From: Liolophura sinensis
Taxonomy: Eukaryota > Mollusca > Polyplacophora > Chitonida > Chitonidae
Assembly (NCBI RefSeq): GCF_032854445.1
Contig: NC_088296.1
Location: 14,339,844 to 14,403,843, forward strand
Direction of reading: 5' to 3'
Length of the DNA: 64,000 bases
Shown here: positions 43,627 through 55,379 of the stretch, in pieces
Layout: every line of letters begins with the position of its first letter
Position numbering within the stretch: the first letter of the stretch is position 1
Program-made: the position numbers and the translations under genes
The notes under the pieces: model-generated
What the model was told of the DNA's origin: nothing
Database searches by the model: none
Seen by the model: only the letters and a program-made list of their open reading frames with translations

Positions 43627-46600
43627 TTACCCTTTCTTTACTACCCATACTTCCCAGTCGGGATCCTCGCTGTAAGACACAGATTCTTTCCACGTGAATC
43701 CTCTGCACTCACGGATGGCCATATTGAAATTAAAAAATGCACAGCCTTCGGACTTTAAACAAATGCGGGAGCACATCGTTGCTGCGGCAGCTCGTGTCGT
43801 GAACAACGGGGATCCTAGGATCAGATCAGATTTGGACACTCTGGTTACAACTGTGAAGAAAGACAAAATAAGAACGCTGCTTGACCAATCGCCGCTGTCA
43901 GCCTATATAGCCTAACTAATCCCAAGTATCAAAATACTACTTTTGCCAAAAAGAGAACGTGATATGCTTTATGACTACCATCGATTTTGTCAATCATTAA
44001 TACATACTTTAACTGGGATATGTTTGGTTCGCACGGGCCCATCATACAGGACATTTAATAACATACTTGTAAGAATATTGATTTTTATGTGTGTAAAATT
44101 CTGCTTAACTACAATCACTCATTTATTTTAGCAAAACAACACCACCTTACACGTCACCCCCACCTAACAGCCATGTGTTATTTGCCTTACCCACTGTACT
44201 CGATGAAGCGCTGGGTGGTATTTTCGGCTGAAACACGGATTCCTCTAAAACAGGAAATTTAGAAATGTATGCCATTGTATACAAATGAATGTGTTTAGAT
44301 GCCAATGCTGGCTGGTGTTAATTACAAAGCGAACAATTACGTTCTGTTTAACAACTTGGCTGAAAAGTACTGTGGCTTTTTGCACAAACATTTAGGAGTA
44401 CTGTTCAACAAAAACAGGGAAGTATTGCGTATAGAAAACAACTTATTGATCGGACCGTCACTGTTGAGATATTTTATCAGTTATTTGCCAAAGGTAACTG
44501 GTTTACATCGGGGATAACAAGTCTCTCCAAACCATAAAACTGACTGTCACCGTTTAAGTGAAAATGTTTCTGTATGTCGTTATATATTTGTACAGTGCGT
44601 TTGCTGGAGGTTTACTACGGACATTCCAATGTCTAACAGTCAAGCAAATTATCCACCCTCGTATTGGTAACAAAAATCTCAGGTGCAGTGTAATATATGT
44701 AAACACCAATTAATCTAATAAATATGTAAACGAATACTACCACGAGTACATTAACTATATAAACAAATACTACTGGTTGTAGATGAATCTCACTATAGAG
44801 CTGTAATAGCACAAGTTTTGATCAACACGAATGCAAGAGCTGGTGGTCTTAGATAAAAAAGAAAACACCACTACACGTACATGTATGATAATCATCTAAA
44901 AATACCACCCTGTAGGAAATGGCAACTTACCATATTCACAAATATAGAAACGTTTTTCTTTACAGAATACGCCGTCAATGGGGAAATCTTCACCATTTCT
45001 ACAAGTCACAGGGCATCGATTGACAACCGCTAAGTACCAGGATAGAGAAGAGCTGGATTCTGTAATTAATAAAACTAATGGAAGTGATGTCATTAGGAAG
45101 TCAAGGGCATTGATTAGAGTGTAAGGAAAACTTTTGCATGGATGTGGCAGTCTGGTTAATTACTATAGAAGACGTTTGTTTATGATGTAAGGCATAGTAT
45201 AATTGATAAAGCATGTATACGCATGTATAATTAGAATGGCCACACAACCTTGCAGACTTATAATGTATCTAAAACCCCGTCTGTCACATAATAGCAGGAT
45301 TGTAAATAACATAATCTAAAGGTGTGCAGTTTACGTGGCCAGTCGTACTTGGGAAGGTCTGCCGAGCAAAAAGAATAATCAGGATTTCCTACCACCGTAA
45401 TGCTGAGCACCGTCGTATAGGTGAAATATTTTCACCTATAGTAAGTAAATAGTTAAAATGAACTTCTAAACGTTCGAACCGTACTAAAACTCTTACATGT
45501 AGGCATGTAGTCAATGATAGTCATGGCATTGTAACCCTTGATGTCAAACATGACTAACCCCTTTACCACGGCATATCTAAACCCAAAACCACACTGACGT
45601 ATAAGTGACATGCTTGGTAAAACCTAAACGAGCAGCTGTAAATAATTCATTGTTTTATTTGTCTTTTACGCTGCAACTCAAGAATATTTCACTTATACGA
45701 CATCAGCCAGCATTGTGGTGGGAAAAAACTGGGAAGAGCCCGGGGAAAACCCACGACCATCTGCGGGTGGCTGACACAACTTCCCACGTACGGCTAGAGA
45801 GGAAGCTAGCATGAGCTGGACTTGACCTCAAAACCACCGCATTGGTGAGTGGCTTCTGGGTCACTCCGATTCACGTGGACCACGGAGGCGCCACGAGCAG
45901 TTGTAGTCTTGCTACACTTCGGATTGGTATTTGAGGGCTTCAAAATCATATGGGGACGAAATCATGCTTTACACATACATGTAGATTTGCAAGTTACCAT
46001 ATAGACTTTTGTCACATGTCAGTTCCATCATTTTGAGTGCAACGGGAAACTATTTCCGCCTGAAGTAGTCTTGGCCCAAGCTGTGTGCTTCATTGTTTTA
46101 TTCCTACCACTGTCATGACGTTTGTGGAGAAACACAAGTCTTGATTATTTATGGCAAGAGAACAATTGTCACTTTCGCAGGAAAATGTGCCCATTCACAT
46201 TGAGATGAACCATTTACATCTGTGTTCATGTCCCTTGTGTAGCTTTCATCCTTTTCAGACTTTAACACTTAATGGCACTTGTCTCTATGCTAGTTAAGGT
46301 ATTCAGCTTTTCCAGCTGAATAAAATTTCCTTTTAACCGAGGCAAACTTTACCAAACTGAGTAACTTACCCTCCAGTCTATTAAGTATTAGGCTAAATTT
46401 TGATTGACGTTGACTTTAATTATACTGGATTCTAGATTAACACCGCTCATTGATAAAAGTTAATAATTGACTTTTTTTTCTTAACGTGCAAATACTTAAT
46501 ATGTTAATATTCACAGATATGCTGATCAGCAGTATGCTTTATTTAGTATTCATTTAGCCTGCTGCTCTGCCCGGTTCCCACCCACTATAATGCTGGCCAC

Positions 46601-49600
46601 CGTCGTATAAATGAAATATTTTTGAGTACGGTGTAAAACACCAATCAAATAAATCATTTAGCCAGCTTCCACCAGTGTGACGCTATAACCAGTATCCGTT
46701 TAGTCACCTTCTACCCTAAACTATGTACACTTTTTGGTAGAATTGCAATTTTATGACTAATTCACACTAATTCTACATGAGTTAACCTTGTCGTATCCAT
46801 CCTCATCATGAATTTATAATCGGTCATACTTCATGTTTCTTCATGTTCTTCGGCCGTCCATAATGTTGTCTATGCACACTTTTCCGCACTCTTCAATTTC
46901 AGCTAATATAATAAAAGACCACAAAAGAGGCATTGAGGGTTACGGCAAATGTTCGTCCGTCATCTATAAAATGCGCCCTCTTGTCATCAGAGATGCATAG
47001 ATGCTGGTCGTCGTATAAGTGAAATATTGTTTAGTACGGCGTAAAATAACAATTTATCTTACCTATAGATTTCGCGTAATCTGTAAGGTATACCTTGTGC
47101 ATCCAATAGCAATAGTTGTCCTGCAGATGAAGATCTTGGAGGTCATTGCCTGAAGTAAGCAGTTCATGGAAAGGTTTCTTTGCAATAAATCCTTTGTCCC
47201 TAACACAGTTGTGAAAAGCCTCATTCGCAGATACAGACTCCTTCTTAACCTGGTAACATCGCCCCTGTGCCAAGGTCATTGTGTCTGGACACGCTCCAAC
47301 TGCAATGTATGTGTGAACTCGTTTTATTAACGTTTTTGCATTTTAAAGTATTAATATTACAGTGCAACCAGAGCAGCAACGACAGAGAGAGAATTTGTAA
47401 ATGGTTATGCATAACTGGTGTAATACGGCATCTTTTCAGTTGATCTCAGTTACGGTTTTATTGCAACTGTTCATGTAAACACTTAAACAGTAGCAAATTA
47501 CACACCATGGCTTAAACCGAATCACGTGAAAAATGAAGTGATGTTAATTGCAATTTATTTCACGCCACTTGTCTTACGCTTAAAGCTTTAGGATATGTCT
47601 TAGCGAAAAATTTTTTTATGTTTGATTCCAGCCCTTTCTTTAAGTGGTAGCAGTGTACTTGTGCCAGAAGGGGTGAGTGTTGAAAGTCTCCTAAGCCGAC
47701 ATCCAAACTAATCAAACAACCGGTCAGTAGTTGAAGATTTTCAACAGATAAATTGACAGCTGGCATATGTTCAAATAGCACAATGACGTACAACCTAGAT
47801 TTAAGATTTAAAAAAGGTGCGAATATATCATACAGGGAATTAATCAAGGTGTGTTGTTGATAGAATTCCCTTACATGTAAAGTAGAAGAACAACCGAATG
47901 TAATGCTAGGCACCTGTAACAGATCTGCAACATTTATATGTACGTGTTACGATTTTTTTTGCAGATATGACGGTTGTTAAATGCAACATTCAAGAATTTT
48001 TCTCAGGTAAGTTCTGTGCTTGGTAAAACGGGACAGACCTTTTTAAAGTAACTTAAAAGCTTCTTCACGTTTGAACGACAGAAATGCACGACACATGGGC
48101 GAAAAACACATGGACGGAAGATGGAAGTTGTCTTCAGGCGACAGTCTCCAAGGCTCAGGAAGAAAAGCGCCGGGGGAATGTTTCTTACGTCATACCAGGG
48201 TATCATACAAATATGACGCCTTCAGTGTTTGAGCACAAAGGGCATTGTGTATTACACAAATATGATCCTTTAAGATTTTTAAAACAAGGGGTATTATGTA
48301 TTTAATATTTTCCCAATGCACTTTACTGTTATATGTATATATATTTTACAGATTGTGGGGTTTGCGTTCTTTATACATCCACAAAAGAGGCTGACGGATT
48401 TTACTTTTTTAAAATAACCTACTAGACTGAGACAAAAATATCATTAATTGTTAATCTGTTAATCCGGACCGCTAATTTCGAACGGCGAATTATTGGCGTG
48501 TACTTTGCTATGTCACTCAGATAATCAGACCCCTGTATTCAATTTTCATTAAAGCCTACAAGAACGCTTGGTTTTTATTTCCCAATATAGAGCTAGGGAT
48601 GTGAGCTACTATCAAAACGCACACGAAAGCTTGTCTACTTTTTCCTTATTGCGCTAAGATGGCATTGAAATACAATTTTTCTATAACCACAGCGATCAGA
48701 GGAAATTCAATATGCTGGTGAATTGACGTCAAGGGGCACACAGCATTGGGTGGGCTACGCTGGTCCAGTTTTCCCATTATGTTTATCGATAACGTCACTT
48801 CCAAATATTTCCGACCACTGACAGAATATGTGGATGAAACAGACGGTCCATAAATCTGCAAAAAATTGAATTACAAAGAGACATAAAATGTTCCTCAAAA
48901 TGAAATAGAAATTTTCTCTTTTTCTTGAAACTATACTGTCTGTCTTATAATATGATTCCAAAGGCAACTCTTGTTGCATTCAATTACGAGCAATAGCAGT
49001 CGAAATTAATAGCTGAAACGTACATAGACTCGATTATCTTAGTTGATTGTAAATTGGGCAAAAAAATGTGACATTACTGACATCAAATCCACTACAAACT
49101 GAATGTGCCCAGTCTAAAAAAACGGAGGGTTGAATGAAAATCTGTATGTTATTACAAATGTTTATTCCACCTCTAAAGATGTTCCCTAATTTGCTCTATG
49201 GGCACATCCTTTCCGTTATCTTTCTATCCCTTTGTTTGTTTACTTTACCCCTGGTGACCCTGGTCACGTGATAACTAAAGAAGTAAATTTATACTGTACT
49301 TGGAATTTTGAGAAATCGTTTTCGGCAAGGATCCGCTCGTCACGGGTGTACCTTTTCAATGCATGACCTATTTTAGACTCAAAAATGAAAAGTTCATATT
49401 ACTGTATTTATCTGCATAACTTATTACTATCAGGTTGTGGATGAGTTCAATATCACAACCACTGCCGCAACATCAGCGTATTTTATGTCGACCTATACCC
49501 TGAAAGAAGTATTTGAAAAAAAATCAGTGCAAGCCTGTGAAAGATATTTAACCCGCCATCGCTGGATTTAAAGTAAACCACAGACACTTCAGATGGTGCA

Positions 49601-51698
49601 TGTTATCTGGACCTGTATTCGCACAAAGATAAAAACCGTTTCCTCTCTCGCAGACTTTACGACAAGAGCATTGTAAATTCTCCTCCCAACATGATGTCAA
49701 ATGCATATGGCGGTCTTGCACACCACGTGTACATATCCTCGCCTTGTAGTATTTGTCAGAGCGTGTGTGTTGTGTGACCGTTTCAATCAGCGTTACATGT
49801 TCTTACTACAAAACATGGTATGTCAAGGCTATTCCATCAAACGCCTTTACCCCACGTTCTTTAATGTTTTACAATAAGTAATATATAATATAATTCTCCT
49901 GTAAGTAAATATAGATCACAGGCTCTTGCAAAATATCTGACGCTCTGCTTCATGATGTGTCTGCTCAACCCGGATTTTTGAGGCAGGGTATTCATCGTTT
50001 TTGAATTAGCTCCATACGAACAGTTGCAATCAAACAGCAATGGATATATATATATACTTTGTTTTCGACAACTATTCTAGCATGTTACATAATTTGAATA
50101 CTGATTTCACTCATTCGCTTAAGTCACACCTTGCGTCTTTCCAACAAATTTTTAAACTGCTGACATCTTCTATTTGCAGAATTCCGTTCTGTTTTCGTAA
50201 TTTATATACTTTCTTCATTGTTTTGTGATTTGTGTTAAACGTCGTTTTAGGAATTGGCCTTGCGATTATTGACTTGAAACGTCATTATTTGTATACAAAC
50301 GTCTGTTTCGACGCATAGATGCGACATGCCGTGTCATGTATTGGAAGAAGGGACCATACAAAACACTTAATTTCGAACCTCTAAATTATATAATAATTTA
50401 GGCAGTGTAACTCGAATAGGAAGTGTCCAAGATGTTACATACATTATCTTTAAAGTAATCCTCAAGAAATTGCATTTCATTTCAACATTTTTAACAGAAA
50501 GCGGAGAATAAAACTTCAGTAAATGACCTCATTTTGATCTTCAGGGTGGGGCAAAACGATACACCCCTTACGGCAAATTGAAACGTGCTTGATACTACCC
50601 CATAAATAAACTAAAGGGCACAAGCGTACAATATGGCTATAGTGGGTTAGTCAAATAGTGTTTCCTGACGAAAAAACAATTTGAGATAGACCCGAATATC
50701 TTAACTGGTTGTTGATTGGGCACAAAATGTGACATTATTGTCACCAACTCCATCATAAACTGAATGTGCCTAGTCTAGAAAACGGAACGTTGCATCACAC
50801 TCTTCTGCGTGTCACTAAGAATATCTACTTTGCCTCTAAAGATGTTCCATTTTGCTTACTTGCCCTATGGGTACATCTTTTGCGTTATCTTTCTATTCTT
50901 GTGTTTGGTTATTCGTTGGTCACTTCGTAGCTAAAGAAGTAAATTTATATTATACTTCTCATTGCATGAGCTATATCAGACTGATCAGTGAAGAAATCAG
51001 GTAGGAAGAATAGGTATAAATAACGGCAATATCCCAGATTTAAAAACTACTGTGAAATAGGCCTACAATAATGTTGACACTAGGCATTTGGTTCAATGAT
51101 ATTAGAATGAAAACAGTCAAAAATATTTTCCTGAACAATTTCTTAAGATTCGTTTTCACTTAAATAACGGATAGACCAAAAATGATAATGATAATGAGAA
51201 TCGACAAGAAGGCAGATGTTAAGAGTTTAGTTTGCGTTACAGCTAAATATCAAGTAACCGAGTTACTTTCTTACATGTCAAACATATAATTTCAATTATG
51301 GGAAATTTGTCTATCCTCACAGTTTTAATAGTAAATTTCAGGAATTTGTGATATTGTCTAAAATTTCTTAGCACGGCCATATCTAACAATGTGTCCAGTT
51401 ACATGTTTATAAAAGTGCACAAAAATGTATAGCTATCTAAACCAACTGATAATTAGATGTCAAGATTGTTGTTAAGATTAATATAACAAAGTGTAAAACA
51501 GGACAAAGATACTTCCAAAGACTTTAGTTAGAAATTTGACACTCACCACACGACTGTTTGAAGTATTGCAAGAACATGTGTACAAGTACTTGTCAGTTTG
51601 TTAAGAGGTTGACAATTTAGCGAAGGTCAGGGTTACTTACGAATTGGTGGCACTCCATATAAACCTAGGACGGTAATGAACATTACCAGCAGAGCCAT
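43627..51698 (-). CDS. Secreted C-type-lectin-like plus PAN/apple domain protein (four exons)
   Basis: Exons on the minus strand: 51698-51641 (signal peptide MALLVMFITVLGLYGVPPI, donor gtaagt), 47299-47063, 45059-44931 and 43850-43627 ending TAA. All introns are phase 1 and all sites are GT/AG. The coding length is 648 bp, 215 aa. The second exon starts GACPDTMTLAQGRCYQV and has FHNCVRDKG and NYCYWM. The third has NRCPVTCRNGEDFPIDGVFC and RFYICEY, the typical closing Cys pair of a C-type-lectin fold. The calcium-site EPN/QPD and WND motifs are not visible, so sugar binding in the classical way is doubtful. The last exon has MCSRICLKSEGCAFFNFN and ECRGFTWKES, a four-cysteine PAN/apple core. 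The product is probably extracellular, in recognition or adhesion. Intron 1 (4.3 kb) carries repeats and antisense candidate exons. Confidence 0.75.
45331..45440 (+). mobile_element. SINE family 1, decayed internal fragment
   Basis: cagtcgtacttgggaaggtc, ccaccgtaatgctgagcacc, gtcgtataggtgaaatattt. Confidence 0.5.
45650..45892 (-). mobile_element. SINE family 1, nearly full length
   Basis: From ttgtcttttacgctgcaact to gtggaccacggaggcgcc. In an intron of the lectin/PAN gene, in the sense orientation of that gene. Confidence 0.8.
46558..46652 (+). mobile_element. SINE family 1, 3' fragment
   Basis: ctctgcccggttcccaccca through gtgtaaaacaccaatcaaat aaat. Confidence 0.8.
46998..47050 (+). mobile_element. 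SINE family 1, very short 3' fragment next to an exon
   Basis: gatgctggtcgtcgtataag tgaaatattgtttagtacgg cgtaaaata. It ends 12 bp from the donor of lectin exon 2 (minus), so it lies at the very start of intron 2. Confidence 0.7.
47400..47560 (+). repeat. Dispersed repeat (ctgttcatgtaaa...gtagcaaattacac), copy
   Basis: The core caactgttcatgtaaacact and aaacagtagcaaattacaca also occurs near 9410-9470, 54790-54830 and 55160-55210. Downstream, gaagtgatgttaattgcaat ttatt matches 54870-54897. Confidence 0.65.
47560..47947 (-). CDS. Unrecognised candidate terminal exon, about 120 aa
   Basis: After an acceptor-like acatataaatgttgcag the frame runs LLQVPSITFGCSSTLHVREF, then LYVIVLFEHMPAVNLSVENL, then CLISLDVGLGDFQHSPLLAQ, and ends at TAA (47560). 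The composition is that of a real globular protein and the frame is long, but I do not recognise the family. It sits in intron 1 of the lectin gene, on the same strand, so it could be an inserted gene fragment or an alternative 3' exon. Confidence 0.35.
48660..48863 (-). CDS. Unrecognised candidate exon
   Basis: After aattcaattttttgcag the frame IYGPSVSSTYSVSGRKYLEV continues TLSINIMGKLDQRSPPNAVC and IHQHIEFPLIAVVIEK. The alternating hydrophobic pattern suggests beta strands of an extracellular domain. The phase (0) does not fit the lectin/PAN transcript, so it is not part of that model. It may be a remnant of another gene. Confidence 0.3.
49020..49290 (+). repeat. Direct repeat of 50690-50960
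   Basis: Shared aaactgaatgtgcccagtct, cctctaaagatgttccc, cgttatctttctat and ctaaagaagtaaatttatac. An inverted equivalent lies at 31840-32070. Confidence 0.7.
49654..49726 (+). CDS. Candidate tail exon, plus
   Basis: After gtttcctctctcgcag the frame LYDKSIVNSPPNMMSNAYGG LAHH is in the phase that follows a phase-2 exon such as 42382-42445. It may end at a weak gtgtac donor or run on to a stop about 50 bp later. The frame is retained in the inverted twin at 33057-33147. Confidence 0.35.
50018..50320 (+). repeat. Dispersed ~270-bp repeat, copy 4
   Basis: gaacagttgcaatcaaacag start; gattattgacttgaaacgtc end; continues with gtatacaaacgtctgtttcg, as in the minus copy at 32440. Confidence 0.75.
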
Positions 51699-52260
51699 TA
51701 GGGTGTCACACAGCTTCCTGTCGCTCTTTATGATAGTCTCCCTAAACCTGATTTAAAGGACGATGCTCTGTTGATTCGTGCATATGCTTATAAGAAACTT
51801 TTCAAGAGTGAGTACGTCACACACACGTGATTACATCATCAGTCTACGTGAGCACAACTCGTGAGATAAATACGACAATAACCGTTCTGAACCTAGAACC
51901 ACGTATGCACCCTTCAAATATGGTAAGTTAAAGGAACTCGTATCTGCTTACATGTCGTTTTGCGTTCATAGTGAAATATTTATGTTTTGTACAATGTGTA
52001 CTACTGTTACATTCAAACAACCTTAGTGTGACTATGTACTTGACAAAACGACGAAGTAAGGCTTTTGTCGAGTGTACAATGACACGATGAATACTTTATT
52101 TGTCATTATTCGCCCAATAGTACGAGTCAATATTTGTCTAGCTAATACCCTGTCGGTACCACAAAGTAATTATACTCACAAATGTACTATATACTAAGAA
52201 CTATTTCAAGACAGCTCATAAGACAAAATGCACAGATGGATTCAACGCCAACAAATACCG
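51699..52260 (-). promoter_or_regulatory. Putative promoter/5' region of the lectin/PAN gene
   Basis: The ~500 bp before the ATG match the left-arm region 30480-30995 closely (tgtaatcacgtgtgtgtgac, aacagagcatcgtcctttaa atcagg). Conservation, not a motif, is the evidence. Confidence 0.4.
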
Positions 52261-52393
52261 CTCATTTTATCTTTTATTTTCTGTGACTTGGCCATTTTTC
52301 CCCCAAGAAATAATGAAAATAGCGTAAGGAATCAACAGGTATGTTAGAAATAAGCTTTTGCATACATCAGGTGACCTATATTGTCCGCCAGAT

Positions 52394-52560
52394 AACCACC
52401 GCATAGGTGGCCTTCATGATTAAAGCGTCGGCGTCAAAGTCCGGAGACAAGGGATCAAAACCAAGTTAGGTCATGTACTTCTGTTCCGCTAAGCTTTGCG
52501 CCCAGCATTGGGCAGAGGTAAGAGCAGACAAACATGATTGGATGGGAGGGAGATAGGAGT
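52394..52560 (+). mobile_element. Possible third tRNA-like SINE head
   Basis: The sequence cataggtggccttcatgatt aaagcgtcggcgtcaaagtc cggag, with gggatcaaaacc as a degraded box B, follows the tRNA pattern. The body is not recognised. Confidence 0.3.
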
Positions 52561-52907
52561 TGCCTTGTCACAAGAAGGCGCTATGTATGTTCACACACCT
52601 ATATATGTGGTTATATGGCTGAAAAAACAAATGTTAAGTATGACGTAAAACTTCAACACATATAGTAACCAGAACCAAAAGAGATTTGGACAGGAAATAC
52701 TTCTGTGTTTGATCGCTTTACAAATAGATGGTGTATGCGAATATATTTGGCTTTAAATCTAGCCTAAATTGATTACTGTCAAGGTGAGTGGCCTGATCAA
52801 ACTCAAACTTCTGACTATAATCAATTAAATCAGCATCATGTTATTTGACATCAATACAAGAGCTATGTAACGAAAATGCTACCACAATGATATTGGTATT
52901 TATATTT

Positions 52908-53163
52908 GATTTGATTTGTTTTTTACACCGTACTCTAGAATATTTCACTTATACGACGGAGGCCTTCATTATGCTGGAAGAAAACCGGGCAGACCACGGG
53001 GGTAACCCACGACTATCCATAGATTGATGCCAGATCTTCCTACTTATGGCTGGAGAGCAAGCCAACATGAGCTGGGCTTGAACTCGCAGCGACCGCATTG
53101 GCGAGCGGCCCCTGGGTCATTACGCTGCGCTATCGCGCTAATGAACTCAGCCTCGGAGGTCTC
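52908..53163 (-). mobile_element. SINE family 1, full length
   Basis: From caccgtactctagaatattt to the head segment gcctcggaggtc. It interrupts the right duplication arm and is absent from the left arm at 29.0-29.2 kb, so it was inserted after the duplication. Confidence 0.85.
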
Positions 53164-53384
53164 TCTGTAAACTTAGAAATTTTCTTAAATACATTTATTT
53201 CCTAAATGATAAATGATAAATATTTCCACTTAAAGGAAAGACCATATTAACATCACGGTTATTTTTGCATTTTCTTATGGAAACATCTTATAAACGTATT
53301 CCTTGAAAAGAACATGAAGTTTGAAACTGCAGTTAATGTAGAAAGTTGAGAAGGCGTTTTATTATTTTTCCTGTGTAAATTCTC

Positions 53385-53389
<5 letters not shown>

Positions 53390-53461
<72 letters not shown>
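53390..53461. repeat. (TA)n microsatellite, about 36 repeats
   Basis: An uninterrupted ta run, followed by tgcaatgtagtgcgatgcaa tgtag. Confidence 0.95.
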
Positions 53462-53464
<3 letters not shown>

Positions 53465-54551
53465 ATGTAGTGCGATGCAATGTAGTAACGGACGAGAAGG
53501 GGTTTTAACTGAGAAGTCTACTAAGAGGACGTACAAAATACTCAGATTTCCAGAGACGTTCTTACAAGTGGCTTATATGCAAAGTGCATTTAAGTTTATA
53601 ATTACTAATAATTCCAAGAGTATTAAATTCACTATCCTGTGCGATTAGAATTGAAGTATTCATCTCTTGAAAATCTTTAAGTATGGGATTGGAATTTTTA
53701 TTCACCATCATACATTTGTCCCTCTTGTGTGTGTGTATAGAGAGACGATATTTGTAGACATGACATGATTTGTACAGGCGCAACACAAAATATGTAAACC
53801 CCACACTCTGTATGTAGGCAGTGTATAACGTTATGGATGCATTTGCAAGCAGCATTCCCGCACTACTTGCCCAAAACACTCTTTATAAGATCATTTTACA
53901 GTCTGCTGGTAACAGACCAGAAAATTCGCTCTGAATTCGCTCTCCGCATCTGGATTGCCATGGGAAAAATTCGGTTTAGTTACAGTATGTAGGAATCATC
54001 AAGGTAGAGCCCACATGGCTATTAACACACATCTAACATGGCGTTCCGAGCTTAAACAGCCTTGAAACCTTATGTGCTCCTATTGCCCTGTCATTTCTGT
54101 TAAATTACTATTTCTATTGGAAGTACAATGTGTACTGTTCTTTTTTACTAAAAATAACGAAATACCCATTTCCCCAGTCTCATAGTCAGTCTATTTGAAT
54201 CAACAGTAAATCCTCGATTTATTTTTCCATAGATAAGAAAGTGTATGGAGCTATGTATTAACTAGGACGATACTGTACATAATGTTATAAATGCATAATA
54301 GTCTATGGTCAGGTAGATGGTGAGAATACCCTGGGTTATTTATCATAGTATACGGGTGTGCAAAACAAGTTGAGTGTATAGATACTGGTTTAAGCCGGAA
54401 GTGTACCTTCTTTTCACGTTAGTGCTCGTTTTTGTATTTTTTCTCGTGTCGATCACATCGTGAAGGTGGCTCTATGTAGCTGAACATTCTCTTAATAGAC
54501 CACGAGCGTTTATTAACAAATTGCAACTAGTGTCTGTGCAATGTTTTACTC

Positions 54552-54632
54552 TGGTTTCCTGCCACCACAATGTTTGCCGCCGTCAAATAAGGGAATTATT
54601 CCAGAGTAAAACGTTGAAAACAAACAAATAAG
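54552..54632 (+). mobile_element. SINE family 1, decayed 3' fragment
   Basis: ggtttcctgccaccacaatg, tttgccgccgtcaaataagg. Confidence 0.55.
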
Positions 54633-54659
54633 AAAAATAAAAAAGCCTCTATTGAATAT

Positions 54660-55225
54660 AGTTACAGGCATACAGCACAGAGAGGAAATCCAGAGCAGCA
54701 AAGAAAGTGTGTTATTGTCGTAGCTGGCTAATGGCCAAAGGTAACCAGTGAAATAGGACCTCATGTCAGTTTATATTCAGGTTTCATTCTAACTGTTCAT
54801 GTAAATTCAATAATAGTAGCAATTTACATGTCTCATAGCACCGTGGTTTATACAAAATAAGGTTAAAAATAATACAGTGCTGTGAATTGCAATTTATTAG
54901 TCCTCACTGGTCTAGAATTACTCAAAATCTTGTGTTGTCATCACATTTAACATACAATCACAATAAAACAATACAATGGAGCCAGGCCTTGGGGTTCCTT
55001 AGTCCTCCAGCAGAACTCTCGTTTATGCAGGAATACAATGTGATTAAAGACACACAGCACAGAGACTAAAATCATAGCAACGACTAGTGTGATAGCTGGC
55101 AAATGGCTATATGTAACCGGTGAAGTTTGGCCTCTCGTCAGTTTACTTGAGTCAGGGTTTTATTCTAACTGTTCACGAAAATGCATAAACAGTAGTAATT
55201 TACACGCCCCATGTCACCATAATAA
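54660..55225 (+). repeat. Two tandem copies of a dispersed ~200-bp repeat
   Basis: 54663-54840 and 55045-55215 share cagcacagagag/actaaa, gatagctggcaaatggc-type sequence, gtaaccagtgaa/gtaaccggtgaa, gttttattctaactgttcac and agtagtaatttacac. This is the same family as 9360-9440 and 47400-47560. A minus-oriented scrap is seen near 56985-57060. Confidence 0.65.
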
Positions 55226-55379
55226 AATATATAATAGAATTACTCTAAATGCGGTGTTGTCATCACATTTAGCACACTGTGTTTTCATCGAATTTAGCAT
55301 ATTGTGTTGTCATCACATTTGGCATACAATCACATTAAACAAAAGACTTCAGTCATAATTTTTTTGGCAAAACAGCTGT

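Larger units (their letters stand above)
49430..53270 (-). repeat. Right arm of the large inverted duplication
   Basis: Pairs with 28920-33370 (see that entry). It carries the first exon and upstream region of the lectin/PAN gene, a broken copy of exon 33297 (a stop replaces the second codon), the plus exon at 49654 and copy 4 of the ~270-bp repeat. Confidence 0.8.

Noticed and set aside
53259..53536. ORFs rich in Ile-Tyr
   Set aside because: Translation of the (TA)n microsatellite.
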